From Megamerina dolium (lineage: Eukaryota; Arthropoda; Insecta; Diptera; Megamerinidae), in assembly GCA_963854835.1 (NCBI GenBank), contig OY978530.1, forward strand, positions 24,523,937 to 24,587,936: a stretch of DNA of 64,000 nt, written 5' to 3'. A model generated the notes under the pieces. It searched no databases. It was not told where the DNA came from and worked only from the letters and a program-made list of their open reading frames with translations. Below, piece after piece: positions 33,527 through 42,624 of the stretch; positions within the stretch are counted from its first letter, which is position 1; every line of letters starts with the position of its first letter. The translations under genes were made by a program, and so were the position numbers.

Positions 33527-34805
33527 AAATGAAACACTTACCAGTAAACTTGTTTTCGCGTCGACCTGTTGTTCTTCCTTCAGGCTGAACTACTGATTTT
33601 ACTGCCTGACGCACTGCTTCAACCAGATCTGTTGTTTCTGTTTCTAATTGGCGTACCCGTGGCATTGGTCGAGACATGAAACTGGCGGCTTCAAACGTCA
33701 AGGCACTACTGACTGTTTCGGCATAAGTATTCCTGGGTGACATGACTAGGGCACGCTTTGTCTCTCCATCACGTATACCATCTATGAATGCCTCTATTTT
33801 TATTTTTTCGACGAACTCTTCCGAATTACCGGAGAACGCTAGATGACATAAGCGCTCAATATCGGAAGCGAATTCCTGAAGGCTCTCATTACTCCGTTGC
33901 ACTCGCGATCTCAATTCCACTCGATGTAATTGACTCTTGTATTCATTTCCATATTTTCGCTGGAGTGTGTCCATCAGTGACTGATAGCTACCACGATCTT
34001 TCTCTGGAATCATCTGTAACACCTCGGAAGCATTACCTTTTAATGCGACTATTAAAGCAGCAGTCTTGTCGCTATCATCCCATTGATTCTTCGAAGCTGT
34101 TGTCTCGAATTGAAGCTTGAAGATATTGAATGGCGTGCTTCCGTCAAATGTTGGTGGCTTTAATTTGATTGTACTTGAATCTCTAATCACTGATGTGGCT
34201 GGTCCATTTATTTTTAGTTGATTGAGTTCGTGCTGTAATTTCTCGAACTTATCTTCCAAGTCATCTACATGTTCCTTTAAATCAATGACCTTTTCATTAA
34301 TGGTTCCGGAAATTTCCTGAAATCTAAGTTCAATTCCTTTTTGTAGATTTTCGATGACGTGTTCTTGTCGAGCCGAACCTTCTTGAATTTCCATACGCAA
34401 TTCAGCCGAATGTTCTTGAAACTTGAAGTCAATTGTTTTCTGGAACTCTCCCATAGCGTTTTCTTGACGTACCGAATGTTCTTGAAACTTGGAGTCAATG
34501 CGAGACGCATTTTCTTGTAACTTCGCATTAATTCCTTGCAGTTGCTGCTGCTGTTGTTGCATCATGGATTTCATGAGTTCCATTAGTTGACCACTCGAAT
34601 CTATCTTGCTTTCTTCCTCAGCGTGTACGACTGCTTGTATATCGGCTTCCTCGAAGAACTCATGTTCTTCTACGTTAATTCCCTTAGCCTCCATAGCTTG
34701 CCTCAGCCTCACCAGCAGTTCCGCCTTTGCACCTGATGACGATAGATTCATCTCTACCAACAGCTTTTTAAGCTGGTCCACTTTTAGTTGGTCAATTTTC
34801 ACCAT
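33396..34805 (-). CDS. Gypsy-2 Gag (internal region 2)
   Basis: 469 aa, identical in translation to the Gag at 27898-29307: SAP-like motif, Gln-rich coiled coil, capsid region, one CCHC knuckle. Confidence 0.9.
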   Translation of the reverse strand: MVKIDQLKVDQLKKLLVEMNLSSSGAKAELLVRLRQAMEAKGINVEEHEFFEEADIQAVVHAEEESKIDSSGQLMELMKSMMQQQQQQLQGINAKLQENASRIDSKFQEHSVRQENAMGEFQKTIDFKFQEHSAELRMEIQEGSARQEHVIENLQKGIELRFQEISGTINEKVIDLKEHVDDLEDKFEKLQHELNQLKINGPATSVIRDSSTIKLKPPTFDGSTPFNIFKLQFETTASKNQWDDSDKTAALIVALKGNASEVLQMIPEKDRGSYQSLMDTLQRKYGNEYKSQLHRVELRSRVQRSNESLQEFASDIERLCHLAFSGNSEEFVEKIKIEAFIDGIRDGETKRALVMSPRNTYAETVSSALTFEAASFMSRPMPRVRQLETETTDLVEAVRQAVKSVVQPEGRTTGRRENKFTGKCFICDKPGHMARDCRLRQKRSRSNSPGRQKKENNVDSDRSTTQIHR

Positions 34806-34815
34806 CTTTACAGAA

Positions 34816-34832
34816 TCCCACTTCTGACACCA
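34816..34832 (-). other. Primer-binding site, tRNA-Leu type (internal region 2)
   Basis: TGGTGTCAGAAGTGGGA on the minus strand, 2 bp inside LTR C. Confidence 0.75.
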
Positions 34833-34834
34833 AT

Positions 34835-35272
34835 TGTTACGTTTTTATTCTGTGAGCGTTTAATTCTATTTGAATTATCTTGTTCGATCACTGGATTCTG
34901 TTAATAATAACTGCAACACTTATTTTATATAACTATATACAGCAACAATTTATTTAATAAACACTATTTACAATCAACTCTGTTTATAATCAACTATTTA
35001 CAATAACACTTTAATGTACTAGCAACTTTTGCCTCTGTATAGATGTTTGCGCAGTCACGTTCGGTATTCGATTGATTGTCAATACTCAACACTGGCTCTA
35101 TTTATACTCTGTTGGCAACACCCCAGAATCTTCCTTTATCGAGATTCTTCTCTTCCTTTCTCGTTGGCTTGTTCTGGTTATCGCTTATTTCTTTTTGTTG
35201 ACATTCGTTTCGATGCTGCCAATAGAGTCAGTCACAATAGTGATGAGTAATCAACTATCGATACTCGTTACA
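34835..35272 (-). repeat. Gypsy-2 LTR C (5' LTR of internal region 2)
   Basis: 438 bp, apparently differing from LTR A at a single base (atataac versus atacaac). It is followed by ATAT and then directly by LTR D. Confidence 0.93.
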
Positions 35273-35276
35273 ATAT

Positions 35277-35714
35277 TGTTACGTTTTTATTCTGTGAACG
35301 TTTAATTCTATTTGAATTACCTTGTTCGATCACTGGATTCTGTTAATGATAACTGCAACACTTATTTTATACAACTATATACAGCAACAATTTATTTAAT
35401 AATCTCTATTTACAATCAACACTGTTTACAATCAACTATTTACTATAACACTTAAATGTACTTGCAACTTTTGCCTCTGTATCAATGTTTTCGCAATCAC
35501 GTTCGGAATTAGATTGATTGTCAATTCTCAACACTGGCTCTATTTATACTCTGTTGGCAACACCCCAGAATCTTCCTTTATCGAGATTCTTCTCTTCCTT
35601 TCTCGTTGGCTTGTTCTGGTTATCGCTCATTTCTTTTTGTTGACATTCGTTTCGATGCTGCCAATAGTGTCAGTCACAATAGTGATGAGTAATCAACTAT
35701 CGATACTCGTTACA
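35277..35714 (-). repeat. Gypsy-2N LTR D (3' LTR)
   Basis: 438 bp with TGTTACG/CGTTACA ends. The same polypurine tract as in Gypsy-2 lies upstream on the minus strand at about 35715-35727. Confidence 0.93.
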
Positions 35715-35752
35715 CTGCCCTCCTCTTAACCTTGTTCGTCCCGAACAAGTTT

Positions 35753-38569
35753 TTATACTTCCCCTCGATATGGCGCAAGTCGCTCCAAGTGCACTACTTT
35801 AAACTTTGCTCTTTTATTCCAGGCACGTTGAATGCGATACACTACGTCATTTATCTTTGCTATAATCTCATATGGTCCTTCCCAATGAGTCTGTAGTTTA
35901 GGAGACAGGCCTTTCTTTCGTTGTGGATTATGAAGCATTACAAGCTCTCCTTCATAGAACCCTTTTGAATTTGCTTTCAAGTCATACCTGGCCTTCATCT
36001 TATCGCTTATCATCTGCGACCGCTCTCTGATGAACCGATGTACTTCATCCAACTGTTCCCGCTTTTCGCTAGTATAATTTCCTTCGGTTGATCTCGTTGG
36101 TGTTACAACTCCAAATTTTAAATCAGCTGGCAGTCTTAACTCGTTTCCAAAAATTGCCATTGCCGGTGTAGTAGCCGTCGTATCATGTTGTGCGGATCGA
36201 TATGCCATGAGGAACATTGGTATATGTACATCCCAGTCTCTTTGGTATTTATCTACGACTTTTCTCAAATATTCCTCGAAGGTACGGTTAAATCGTTCTA
36301 CCATGCCATCAGATTGTGGATGCAAAGGTGTTGTACGAGTTTTGTATATACCCAGCATACGGCATATCTCTTGGAATACAACTGATTCGAAATTTCGACC
36401 TTGGTCTGAGTGTAACTCCATCGGTACACCAAAACGAGTAATCCATTGGTTGACGAATACATCCGCAACTGTACTAGCTTCTTGATTTGGAATGGGGTAT
36501 ACTTCAGGCCATTTACTGAAGTAATCTATAACCACCAGAACATACTTGTTTCCTGCGTTGCTTATTGGAAATGGTCCAGCTATGTCCATAGCAATTCGCT
36601 CAAATGGAGCACCCACGGTGTATTGGTGCATCTTACCTCGACTTTTCTTAGTGGGACCTTTGGCCATTGCACATTGCTTACACTTCCGATTCCAATCAGC
36701 GACATGGTCATGACATCTAACCCAATAAAATCGTTTCTTTATTTTCTCGACGGTTTTGGTGATTCCCAAATGCCCTCCACTGGAGGCATTGTGATACTCA
36801 GCTATCACTTCATTTATTCTCGCCTTGGGTACCACTAGAAGATCATTAGTGATTTTTCCATCCTCACTTTCCCATGCTCGGAATAAACATCCGTCTCGTA
36901 AGTGCAGGCTTTGCCACTGCGCCCAGTATGCCTTTGCTATTGGACTCTCATTAGCCATTTCTTGCCAATCTGGACGTATGCCCTGCTCCTTGTATTCCAT
37001 AATCTTTGCGAGATCTGGGTCGTTCCGTTGATCTTCTTGAACTCGTTCGGTTGTCCATGACTCTTCCGATAATACATTCGTAAGTTGTAGGTTAACAGTG
37101 TGATTCTGGCTTCCTACCCGAGAACAATGTTTACTATCTACGGTGCAAGTACGATGATATGGAGTAACAGCTTTACCACGATGAATGACATCACGATCTT
37201 CCTTTCGTTGTCCTGGTGAATTCGATCTTTGTTGCTTGCGTCGTAGCCGACAATTACGCGCCATGTGTCCTCTTCGATGGCATATGAAGCACTTACCGGT
37301 AAATTTATTTTTGTGTTGATTCCTTGTTCTTCCTTTAGGCTTCATACTCGATTGATTGCAATCACGAGCTATATGCCCTCGTTTGTCGCAAATAAAGCAC
37401 TTACCAGTAAATTTGATTTCGCGTCGACCTGTTGTTCTTGCTTCAGGCTGCACTACAGATTTGAATGCCTGACACACTGCTTCAACCAGATCTGCTGTTT
37501 CTGTTTCTAGTTGGCGTACACGTGGCATTGGTCGACACATCAAACTGGCGGCTTCAAACGTCAATGCACTACTGACTGTTTCGGCATAAGTATTTCTTGG
37601 TGACATGACTAGGGCACGCTTTGTCTCTCCATCACGTATGCCATCTATGAATGCCTCTATTTTTATTTTTTCGACGAACTCTTCCGAATTACCGGAGAAC
37701 GCTAGATGACATAAGCGCTCAATATCGGAAGCGAATTCCTGAAGGCTCTCATTACTCCGTTGCACTCGCGATCTCAATTCCACACGATGTAATTGACTCT
37801 TGTATTCATTTCCATATTTCCGCTGGAGGGTGTCCATCAGTGACTGGTAGCTACCACGATCTTTCTCTGGAACCATCTGTAACACCTCGGAAGCATTACC
37901 TTTTAATGCGACTATTAAAGCAGCAGTCTTGTCGCTATCATCCCATTGATTCTTCGAAGCTGTTGTCTCGAATTGAAGCTTGAAGATATTGAATGGCGTG
38001 CTTCCGTCAAATGTTGGTGGCTTTAATTTGATTGTACTTGAATCTCTAATCACTGATGTGGCTGGTCCATTTATTTTTAGTTGGTTGAGATCGTGCTGTA
38101 ATTTCTCGAACTTATCTTCCAAGTCATCTACATGTTCCTTGAGATCCATGACTTTTTCATTAATGGTTCCGGAAATTTCCTGAAATCTAATCTCAATTCC
38201 TTTTTGTAGATTTTCGATGACGTGTTCTTGTCGAGCCGAACCTTCTTGAATTTCCATACGCAATTCAGCCGAATGTTCTTGTAACTTCGCATTAATTCCT
38301 TGCAGTTGCTGCTGCTGCTGTTGCATCATGGATTTCATAAATTCCATGAGTTGACCACTCGAATCTACCTTGCTCTCTTCCTCGGCGTGCACAACTGCAT
38401 GTATATCGTCTTCCTCAAAGAACTCATGTTCTTCTACATTAATTCCCTTAGCCTCCATAGCTTGCCTCAGCCTCACCAGCAATTCTGCCTTTGCACCTGA
38501 TGACGATAGATTCATCTCTACCAACAGCTTTTTAAGCTGGTCCACTTTTAGTTGGTCAATTTTCACCAT
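35753..38569 (-). CDS. Gypsy-2N Gag-integrase fusion (938 aa)
   Basis: One uninterrupted frame. Residues 5-39 are the SAP-like motif and about 75-165 a shorter coiled coil (one repeat block fewer than Gypsy-2 Gag). About 180-360 is capsid. Two CCHC knuckles follow, CFICDKRGHIARDC (391-404) and CFICHRRGHMARNC (427-440), where Gypsy-2 has one. At about residues 460-475 the Gag tail passes in frame into the last part of RNase H (YHRTC... HCSRVGSQNH). It then continues into the complete integrase with zinc finger, DDE triad and GPY/F block. The TAG that splits RNase H from integrase in Gypsy-2 is a Ser codon here. No protease is left to cleave the fusion. Confidence 0.93.
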   Translation of the reverse strand: MVKIDQLKVDQLKKLLVEMNLSSSGAKAELLVRLRQAMEAKGINVEEHEFFEEDDIHAVVHAEEESKVDSSGQLMEFMKSMMQQQQQQLQGINAKLQEHSAELRMEIQEGSARQEHVIENLQKGIEIRFQEISGTINEKVMDLKEHVDDLEDKFEKLQHDLNQLKINGPATSVIRDSSTIKLKPPTFDGSTPFNIFKLQFETTASKNQWDDSDKTAALIVALKGNASEVLQMVPEKDRGSYQSLMDTLQRKYGNEYKSQLHRVELRSRVQRSNESLQEFASDIERLCHLAFSGNSEEFVEKIKIEAFIDGIRDGETKRALVMSPRNTYAETVSSALTFEAASLMCRPMPRVRQLETETADLVEAVCQAFKSVVQPEARTTGRREIKFTGKCFICDKRGHIARDCNQSSMKPKGRTRNQHKNKFTGKCFICHRRGHMARNCRLRRKQQRSNSPGQRKEDRDVIHRGKAVTPYHRTCTVDSKHCSRVGSQNHTVNLQLTNVLSEESWTTERVQEDQRNDPDLAKIMEYKEQGIRPDWQEMANESPIAKAYWAQWQSLHLRDGCLFRAWESEDGKITNDLLVVPKARINEVIAEYHNASSGGHLGITKTVEKIKKRFYWVRCHDHVADWNRKCKQCAMAKGPTKKSRGKMHQYTVGAPFERIAMDIAGPFPISNAGNKYVLVVIDYFSKWPEVYPIPNQEASTVADVFVNQWITRFGVPMELHSDQGRNFESVVFQEICRMLGIYKTRTTPLHPQSDGMVERFNRTFEEYLRKVVDKYQRDWDVHIPMFLMAYRSAQHDTTATTPAMAIFGNELRLPADLKFGVVTPTRSTEGNYTSEKREQLDEVHRFIRERSQMISDKMKARYDLKANSKGFYEGELVMLHNPQRKKGLSPKLQTHWEGPYEIIAKINDVVYRIQRAWNKRAKFKVVHLERLAPYRGEV

Positions 38570-38579
38570 CTTTACAGAA

Positions 38580-38596
38580 TCCCACTTCTGACACCA
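38580..38596 (-). other. Primer-binding site, tRNA-Leu type (Gypsy-2N)
   Basis: TGGTGTCAGAAGTGGGA on the minus strand, 2 bp inside LTR E. The non-autonomous element keeps the priming signal needed for reverse transcription. Confidence 0.75.
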
Positions 38597-38598
38597 AT

Positions 38599-39036
38599 TG
38601 TTACGTTTTTATTCTGTGAACGTTTAATTCTATTTGAATTACCTTGTTCGATCACTGGATTCTGTTAATGATAACTGCAACACTTATTTTATACAACTAT
38701 ATACAGCAACAATTTATTTAATAATCTCTATTTACAATCAACACTGTTTACAATCAACTATTTACTATAACACTTAAATGTACTTGCAACTTTTGCCTCT
38801 GTATCAATGTTTTCGCAATCACGTTCGGAATTAGATTGATTGTCAATTCTCAACACTGGCTCTATTTATACTCTGTTGGCAACACCCCAGAATCTTCCTT
38901 TATCGAGATTCTTCTCTTCCTTTCTCGTTGGCTTGTTCTGGTTATCGCTCATTTCTTTTTGTTGACATTCGTTTCGATGCTGCCAATAGTGTCAGTCACA
39001 ATAGTGATGAGTAATCAACTATCGATACTCGTTACA
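38599..39036 (-). repeat. Gypsy-2N LTR E (5' LTR)
   Basis: 438 bp, identical by eye to LTR D and followed by ATAT. Confidence 0.93.
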
Positions 39037-39040
39037 ATAT

Positions 39041-39531
39041 TAATGTAACAGTTGTAGTGAGTCAAAACGCATAAATTAGACGAGTATTATTTTGACTCAC
39101 AACATCCCTGCCCCCATTATGAAGAAAAAATTATCAATTTGAAAGATTTATAGTTTTTTCTTTTACAAATTGAATTTACAAATTATTTGGATAACATATT
39201 TTTAGTTTTAAAACGTATATACTGTGTATTTATATGTGTATCTTAGTATTTTATACCTATTTTTACAACTTATTAACTTCTACTGGCAATCTACCACTTC
39301 GGATGCTGATTTTCTTGGTTCCCTGTTTCTGTTGAGACGCTTTCTTCTGTTGTATTGTAATTAGACGAAGTTCTTGTTAACTCCGCCGTTGCTTTATATT
39401 TTGTTCTCGATGTTAATACTGTTTTAATGTGTCGAAGAGGATTTATTTGGAATGTAGAATTTTGCTCGTTGCACTGCACTCTTTCATTTTTGTTCTCCCA
39501 CTCCCCTCTCGCTACGGTAGAGTGACCAATA
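39041..39531. other. Spacer with a possible LTR-element 3' end
   Basis: On the minus strand a 62-codon frame (39291-39479) ends in a polar tail. Further on (about 39098-39115) comes a purine-rich GGGGGCAGGGA followed by TGTTGTGAGTC, which resembles a polypurine tract joined to a 3' LTR start. The matching LTR was not found, so this is only suggestive. Confidence 0.35.
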
Positions 39532-39889
39532 ATGTTCTTAAAACATTAAATCATTATTGTGAATAGCACGAATAATGGTAGCATCAAAACGAATGTCAAC
39601 AAAAAGAACAAGCCAACGAGAAAGAAAGAGAGGAAAGGCTGGTTTGTCGACTAATAAATCAATTCAATTCCAGAAGTTATAGAGGCGATATAACACCCTC
39701 AAGTGATGGAGGCAACATCCCACGTTAACAAGTTAAAAGTAGCAAGTAGTACATTCAACATCGATTGTAAATAGAAGTATGGACTAAATAAATTGTTGTT
39801 GCACATAGTACAAAATAAGTGTTGCAGTTTTTACTGACAGAATCAAGTGATCGTATAATATTACAAGCTCACAAAATAAATACGTAACA
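39532..39889 (+). repeat. Diverged Gypsy-2-related LTR, plus strand
   Basis: The reverse complement aligns with the Gypsy-2 LTR: ACGAATGTCAACAAAAAGA, GCCAACGAGAAAGAAAGAGA, and the end ATACGTAACA. A primer site, TGGTGTCCGAAGTGGGA, follows at 39892-39908. The start is approximate. This is an older member of the family in opposite orientation to the array. Confidence 0.75.
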
Positions 39890-39918
39890 ATTGGTGTCCG
39901 AAGTGGGATTCTGTCAAA

Positions 39919-40560
39919 ATGGTGAAAATTGACCAACTAAATTGGGCCAGCGTAAAAAGCTGTTGGTAGAGATAAATCTATTATCATCAGGTGCAAAAGA
40001 TGAACTGTTGGTGAGGCTAAGGCAAGCCATGGAGGCTATGGGTATTAATGTAGAAGAACATAAGTTCTTTGAGAAAGTCAAGATACATGCAGTTGTGCCT
40101 CCTGATGAAGGGAGCGAGATAGATTCGAATGGTTAACTCATGGAATTTATGGAAATCATGATGTGTTGTTGCAGCAACAATTGCTTATGGTTATTAAAAA
40201 AGTTTCGTCTCGCCAAGAAAACGTTATTGGAGAATTCCAGAAGACAATTGATTACAGACTTCGAACTACCAATCACTGATGGACACACTCCAGTGCAAAT
40301 ATGGAAATTATTATAAGAGCCAATTGCATCGAGTGAAATTAAGATCATGACTGCAACGGAGTAATGAGAGCATTCAGGCATACGCTTTCGATGTTGAGCG
40401 CTTATGTTATCTAGCGGTCTCTGGTAATTTGGAAGAATTCGCCCAAAATATTAAAATAGAGGCATTCATAGATGGTATACGTGATGGAGAGCCTAAACGT
40501 GCCCTAGTCATGTCACCAAGGAGTACATATGTCAGAACAATCAGTAGTGCTTTGACGTCT
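39919..40560 (+). pseudogene. Gypsy-2-related gag fragment, plus strand
   Basis: Starts ATGGTGAAAATTGACCAAC, the same Gag N-terminus (MVKIDQL). It loses the SAP frame at once through a deletion. It then shows LLVEINLLSSGAKDELLVRLRQAMEAMGINVEEHKFFE in pieces, and later IEAFIDGIRDGE and LVMSPRSTY from the capsid C-terminal part. Most of the coiled coil and capsid is missing. It ends where an inverted gag fragment begins. Confidence 0.8.
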
Positions 40561-41033
40561 TTGAGTCAATGCGAGACGCATTTTCTTGGAGCTTTGAATT
40601 AATTCCTTGCAATTAAGTTAGGTTAGGTTATATGGCTGCCCTCTCTCTGAGAGGACACATTTAGGCCAGAAAGGCCCATTGTGATACCACCGAGCTTCGC
40701 TTTCAGATCTTTTAAGAAGCATTTTTAGCAAATTGTTACTGTCGGAAAAATTGCCAATTCTTGCGCGCAGGTGGGTACCGTTCGAAAGAAAAATCTTTTC
40801 GATATTATATTTATTTATGCTTCAGCCGGGGATTTAACCCACGACTAACAGATCGGTAGGTCAACGCACTAACTACTGAGCTACGGCACCCACCTTGAAA
40901 TTGCTGATGCTGTTGTTGCATTATGCTTTCCATAAATTCCATGAGTTGACCTGATAACGATAGAATCATCGCTACCAACAGCTTTTTAAGCTGGTCCACT
41001 TTCAGTTGGTCAATTTTCACCACCTTAACAGAA
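40561..41033 (-). pseudogene. Gypsy-2-related gag fragment, minus strand, with nested SINE
   Basis: Right of the SINE the minus strand reads MVKIDQLKVDQLKKLLVAM, then MEFMESIMQQQHQQFQ. Left of the SINE it continues with coiled-coil sequence matching the SRIDSKFQE region. It faces the preceding plus-strand fragment, so the two gag pieces meet tail to tail. Confidence 0.8.
40615..40893 (-). mobile_element. SINE copy 2, full length, LINE-A-type tail
   Basis: On the minus strand it starts with a tRNA-like head carrying A box TAGCTCAGTAG (40873-40883) and B box GGTTAAATCCC (40829-40839), correctly spaced for internal pol III transcription. The SINE body follows (CGAAAAGATTTTTCTTTCG, GGCAATTTTTCCGACAG), and it ends with the LINE-A-like tail (GGTATCACAATGGGCC) and TAACCTAACC. 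A large part of the body present in copies 1 and 4 is absent. Flanks CTTGCAATT and CTTGAAATT look like a decayed duplication. It lies inside a gag relic. Confidence 0.85.
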
Positions 41034-41335
41034 TCCCACTTCTGACACCAATTGTTACGTTTTTATTTATCGAATCACGGGATGCTGTCAATAATAATTG
41101 TAACACTTATTTTGTACAACTATATACAGCAAAAAGTTATTTAATGAGCTCTATTTAATCAACTATTTACAATCACTTTTTAATTTAACGTGTTATCATA
41201 GGATGTTGCCTCAATCACTTGATGATGTTATGTTGCTTCTGTCACTTTCGGAAACGAATTGATTCATTTGTCAACAACTGGTCCTACTTACATTCTGTGG
41301 CAATACTCCAGAATCTTCCTTTATCGATGGTAATC
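41034..41335 (-). repeat. Gypsy-2-related LTR with primer site, minus strand
   Basis: Primer site at 41034-41050 (TGGTGTCAGAAGTGGGA on the minus strand), then an LTR from 41053. It keeps TGTTACGTTTTTATT, the ACAACTATATACAGC block and CCAGAATCTTCCTTTATCGA but has many indels. It ends indistinctly near 41335. With the LTR at 39532 it forms an inverted pair around the two gag relics. Confidence 0.75.
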
Positions 41336-42570
41336 CGACTACACACACAAGGAGACATCAGTATGACTAAGGATAGCAAAGATGAATCATTTTATTAAAT
41401 TAATAGCTTAATCCGGATGAACGGCGCACTTAATCCCAATGAAATTTTAACCTGACAGACGGCAGTATTGCGTATTAAGTAAACATCACTATCAATTTCT
41501 GTCATATGTCGCTCTCGACATGAGAAAATATACAAGAAGTACGTGAACTGAAAACTTTCAGCAACTTATAAAATGAGTTTCACAGTTCGTAATGGCAGCT
41601 AGATTTATATACTCGCCAATGATTATCCTATCGAAAATTTTTAACAATTGTTGAAAGTTTTTTGGTATCTATCATACCTATTGTTTCATAAGTTGGATCA
41701 AGAAAAAAATTCACAATAGAAAACAGCTGCTAATTTCCAGCAGAGTTGCCATCAGAATTGACCTAATGCTCTTTAATTTTTAAAATTAACTCGTAGAGCT
41801 AATGCGGATTAGCTGCAGTTTATGCTCGAGTTAATTCCAATTAACTCATTATATAAGCGATTATTTTCGTTCAATTTACGATTAAATTGTATAGTAACAC
41901 TCCATTTGATTAAGCCATTATTAACCGAGTAATAGCAAAATAATCGTAAACGACATATTGAATGTTAATAAATTCCATGTTCTATTATCTAAGTTAATCT
42001 GAATTAAACTTCCATTAAACATTTCACAAATCAATTCATTTTGAGTACTTCGATCGAAGAAAAACAAAACAAGCTTAAGGGAATTATTTTAGGGTTGCTA
42101 TTGCTTGTGTATCATTTTGTTGGATGTAAAAATTGAAATAATGGGTTGGCAACTAACTAATTGCCTTTTGGCAATGTCCCTTACGGAAATAAAAAAGATA
42201 AATATGAAAAAAATATTCCCATTCATACTCAGGCCGTCACACCACAGAGTAATATACTCTGTGTTGCAACACTAAAAACAAAACAAAGGCAGGCTTTTAT
42301 TTTATTTGGGCGCCATTAATGTTCATCCATTATAATGCACCCACAGTGGCCGTACACCCGCTGTCTACGGTACTCAGGGCGTGGTCCTCAACCCGCCACT
42401 GAGAGGCAATGGATGAACAATAATGCCCACCATCATTGTGGACAGGATACTCAAACCGATAGCAAACCAGAAACAAAACCACAACCACATACACAAATAT
42501 CAACAACACGCCATATCCCCTTATCGTCACGCTCAACCCGGCATGCCTATTGTGTGCTCTCTCCCTACCT
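41336..42570. other. Unassigned spacer before the intact LINE-B
   Basis: AT-rich to 42290 with no gene. At 42243-42263 there is a near-perfect small palindrome (CACAGAGTA, ATA, TACTCTGTG). From 42300 the composition becomes GC-richer. An 80-codon plus-strand frame (42335-42577) ends in a basic, proline-rich stretch interrupted by the LINE-B target site. I do not recognise it. Confidence 0.5.
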
Positions 42571-42583
42571 AGATTGACCATGC
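42571..42583 (-). repeat. Intact LINE-B target-site duplication, left copy
   Basis: AGATTGACCATGC, repeated exactly at 45945-45957. Confidence 0.9.
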
Positions 42584-42624
42584 TTACTTACTTACTTATG
42601 TGGCCATAACAACCGAATATCGAT

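Larger units (their letters stand above)
23839..35272 (-). mobile_element. Gypsy-2 tandem array: LTR-int-LTR-int-LTR
   Basis: Three 438-bp LTRs (23839-24276, 29337-29774, 34835-35272) alternate with two internal regions (24277-29336, 29775-34834). The period is exactly 5,498 bp. The array is flanked by ATAT on both sides (23835-23838 and 35273-35276), as if it were one insertion. Both internal regions translate identically, down to the same two nonsense codons and two frameshifts, so the second copy arose by DNA-level duplication and not by a separate retrotransposition. Confidence 0.92.
35277..39036 (-). mobile_element. Gypsy-2N: non-autonomous Gag-integrase element
   Basis: LTR D (35277-35714), an internal region of only 2,884 bp, and LTR E (38599-39036), flanked by ATAT on both sides (35273-35276 and 39037-39040). 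By eye the two LTRs are identical to each other, yet distinguishable from A-C by many substitutions (gtgaacg, gttaatgataac, aatctct), so this is a separate subfamily that inserted recently. It lacks protease, RT and most of RNase H and must depend on a relative for reverse transcription. Confidence 0.92.

Noticed and set aside
23839..39036. CRISPR-like or satellite array from five regularly recurring 438-bp repeats
   Set aside because: The repeats are LTRs with TG/CA ends, primer and polypurine sites and gag-pol between them.
42243..42263. Small palindrome CACAGAGTA-ATA-TACTCTGTG as a transposon end or operator
   Set aside because: Single occurrence, no partner repeat or duplication nearby.
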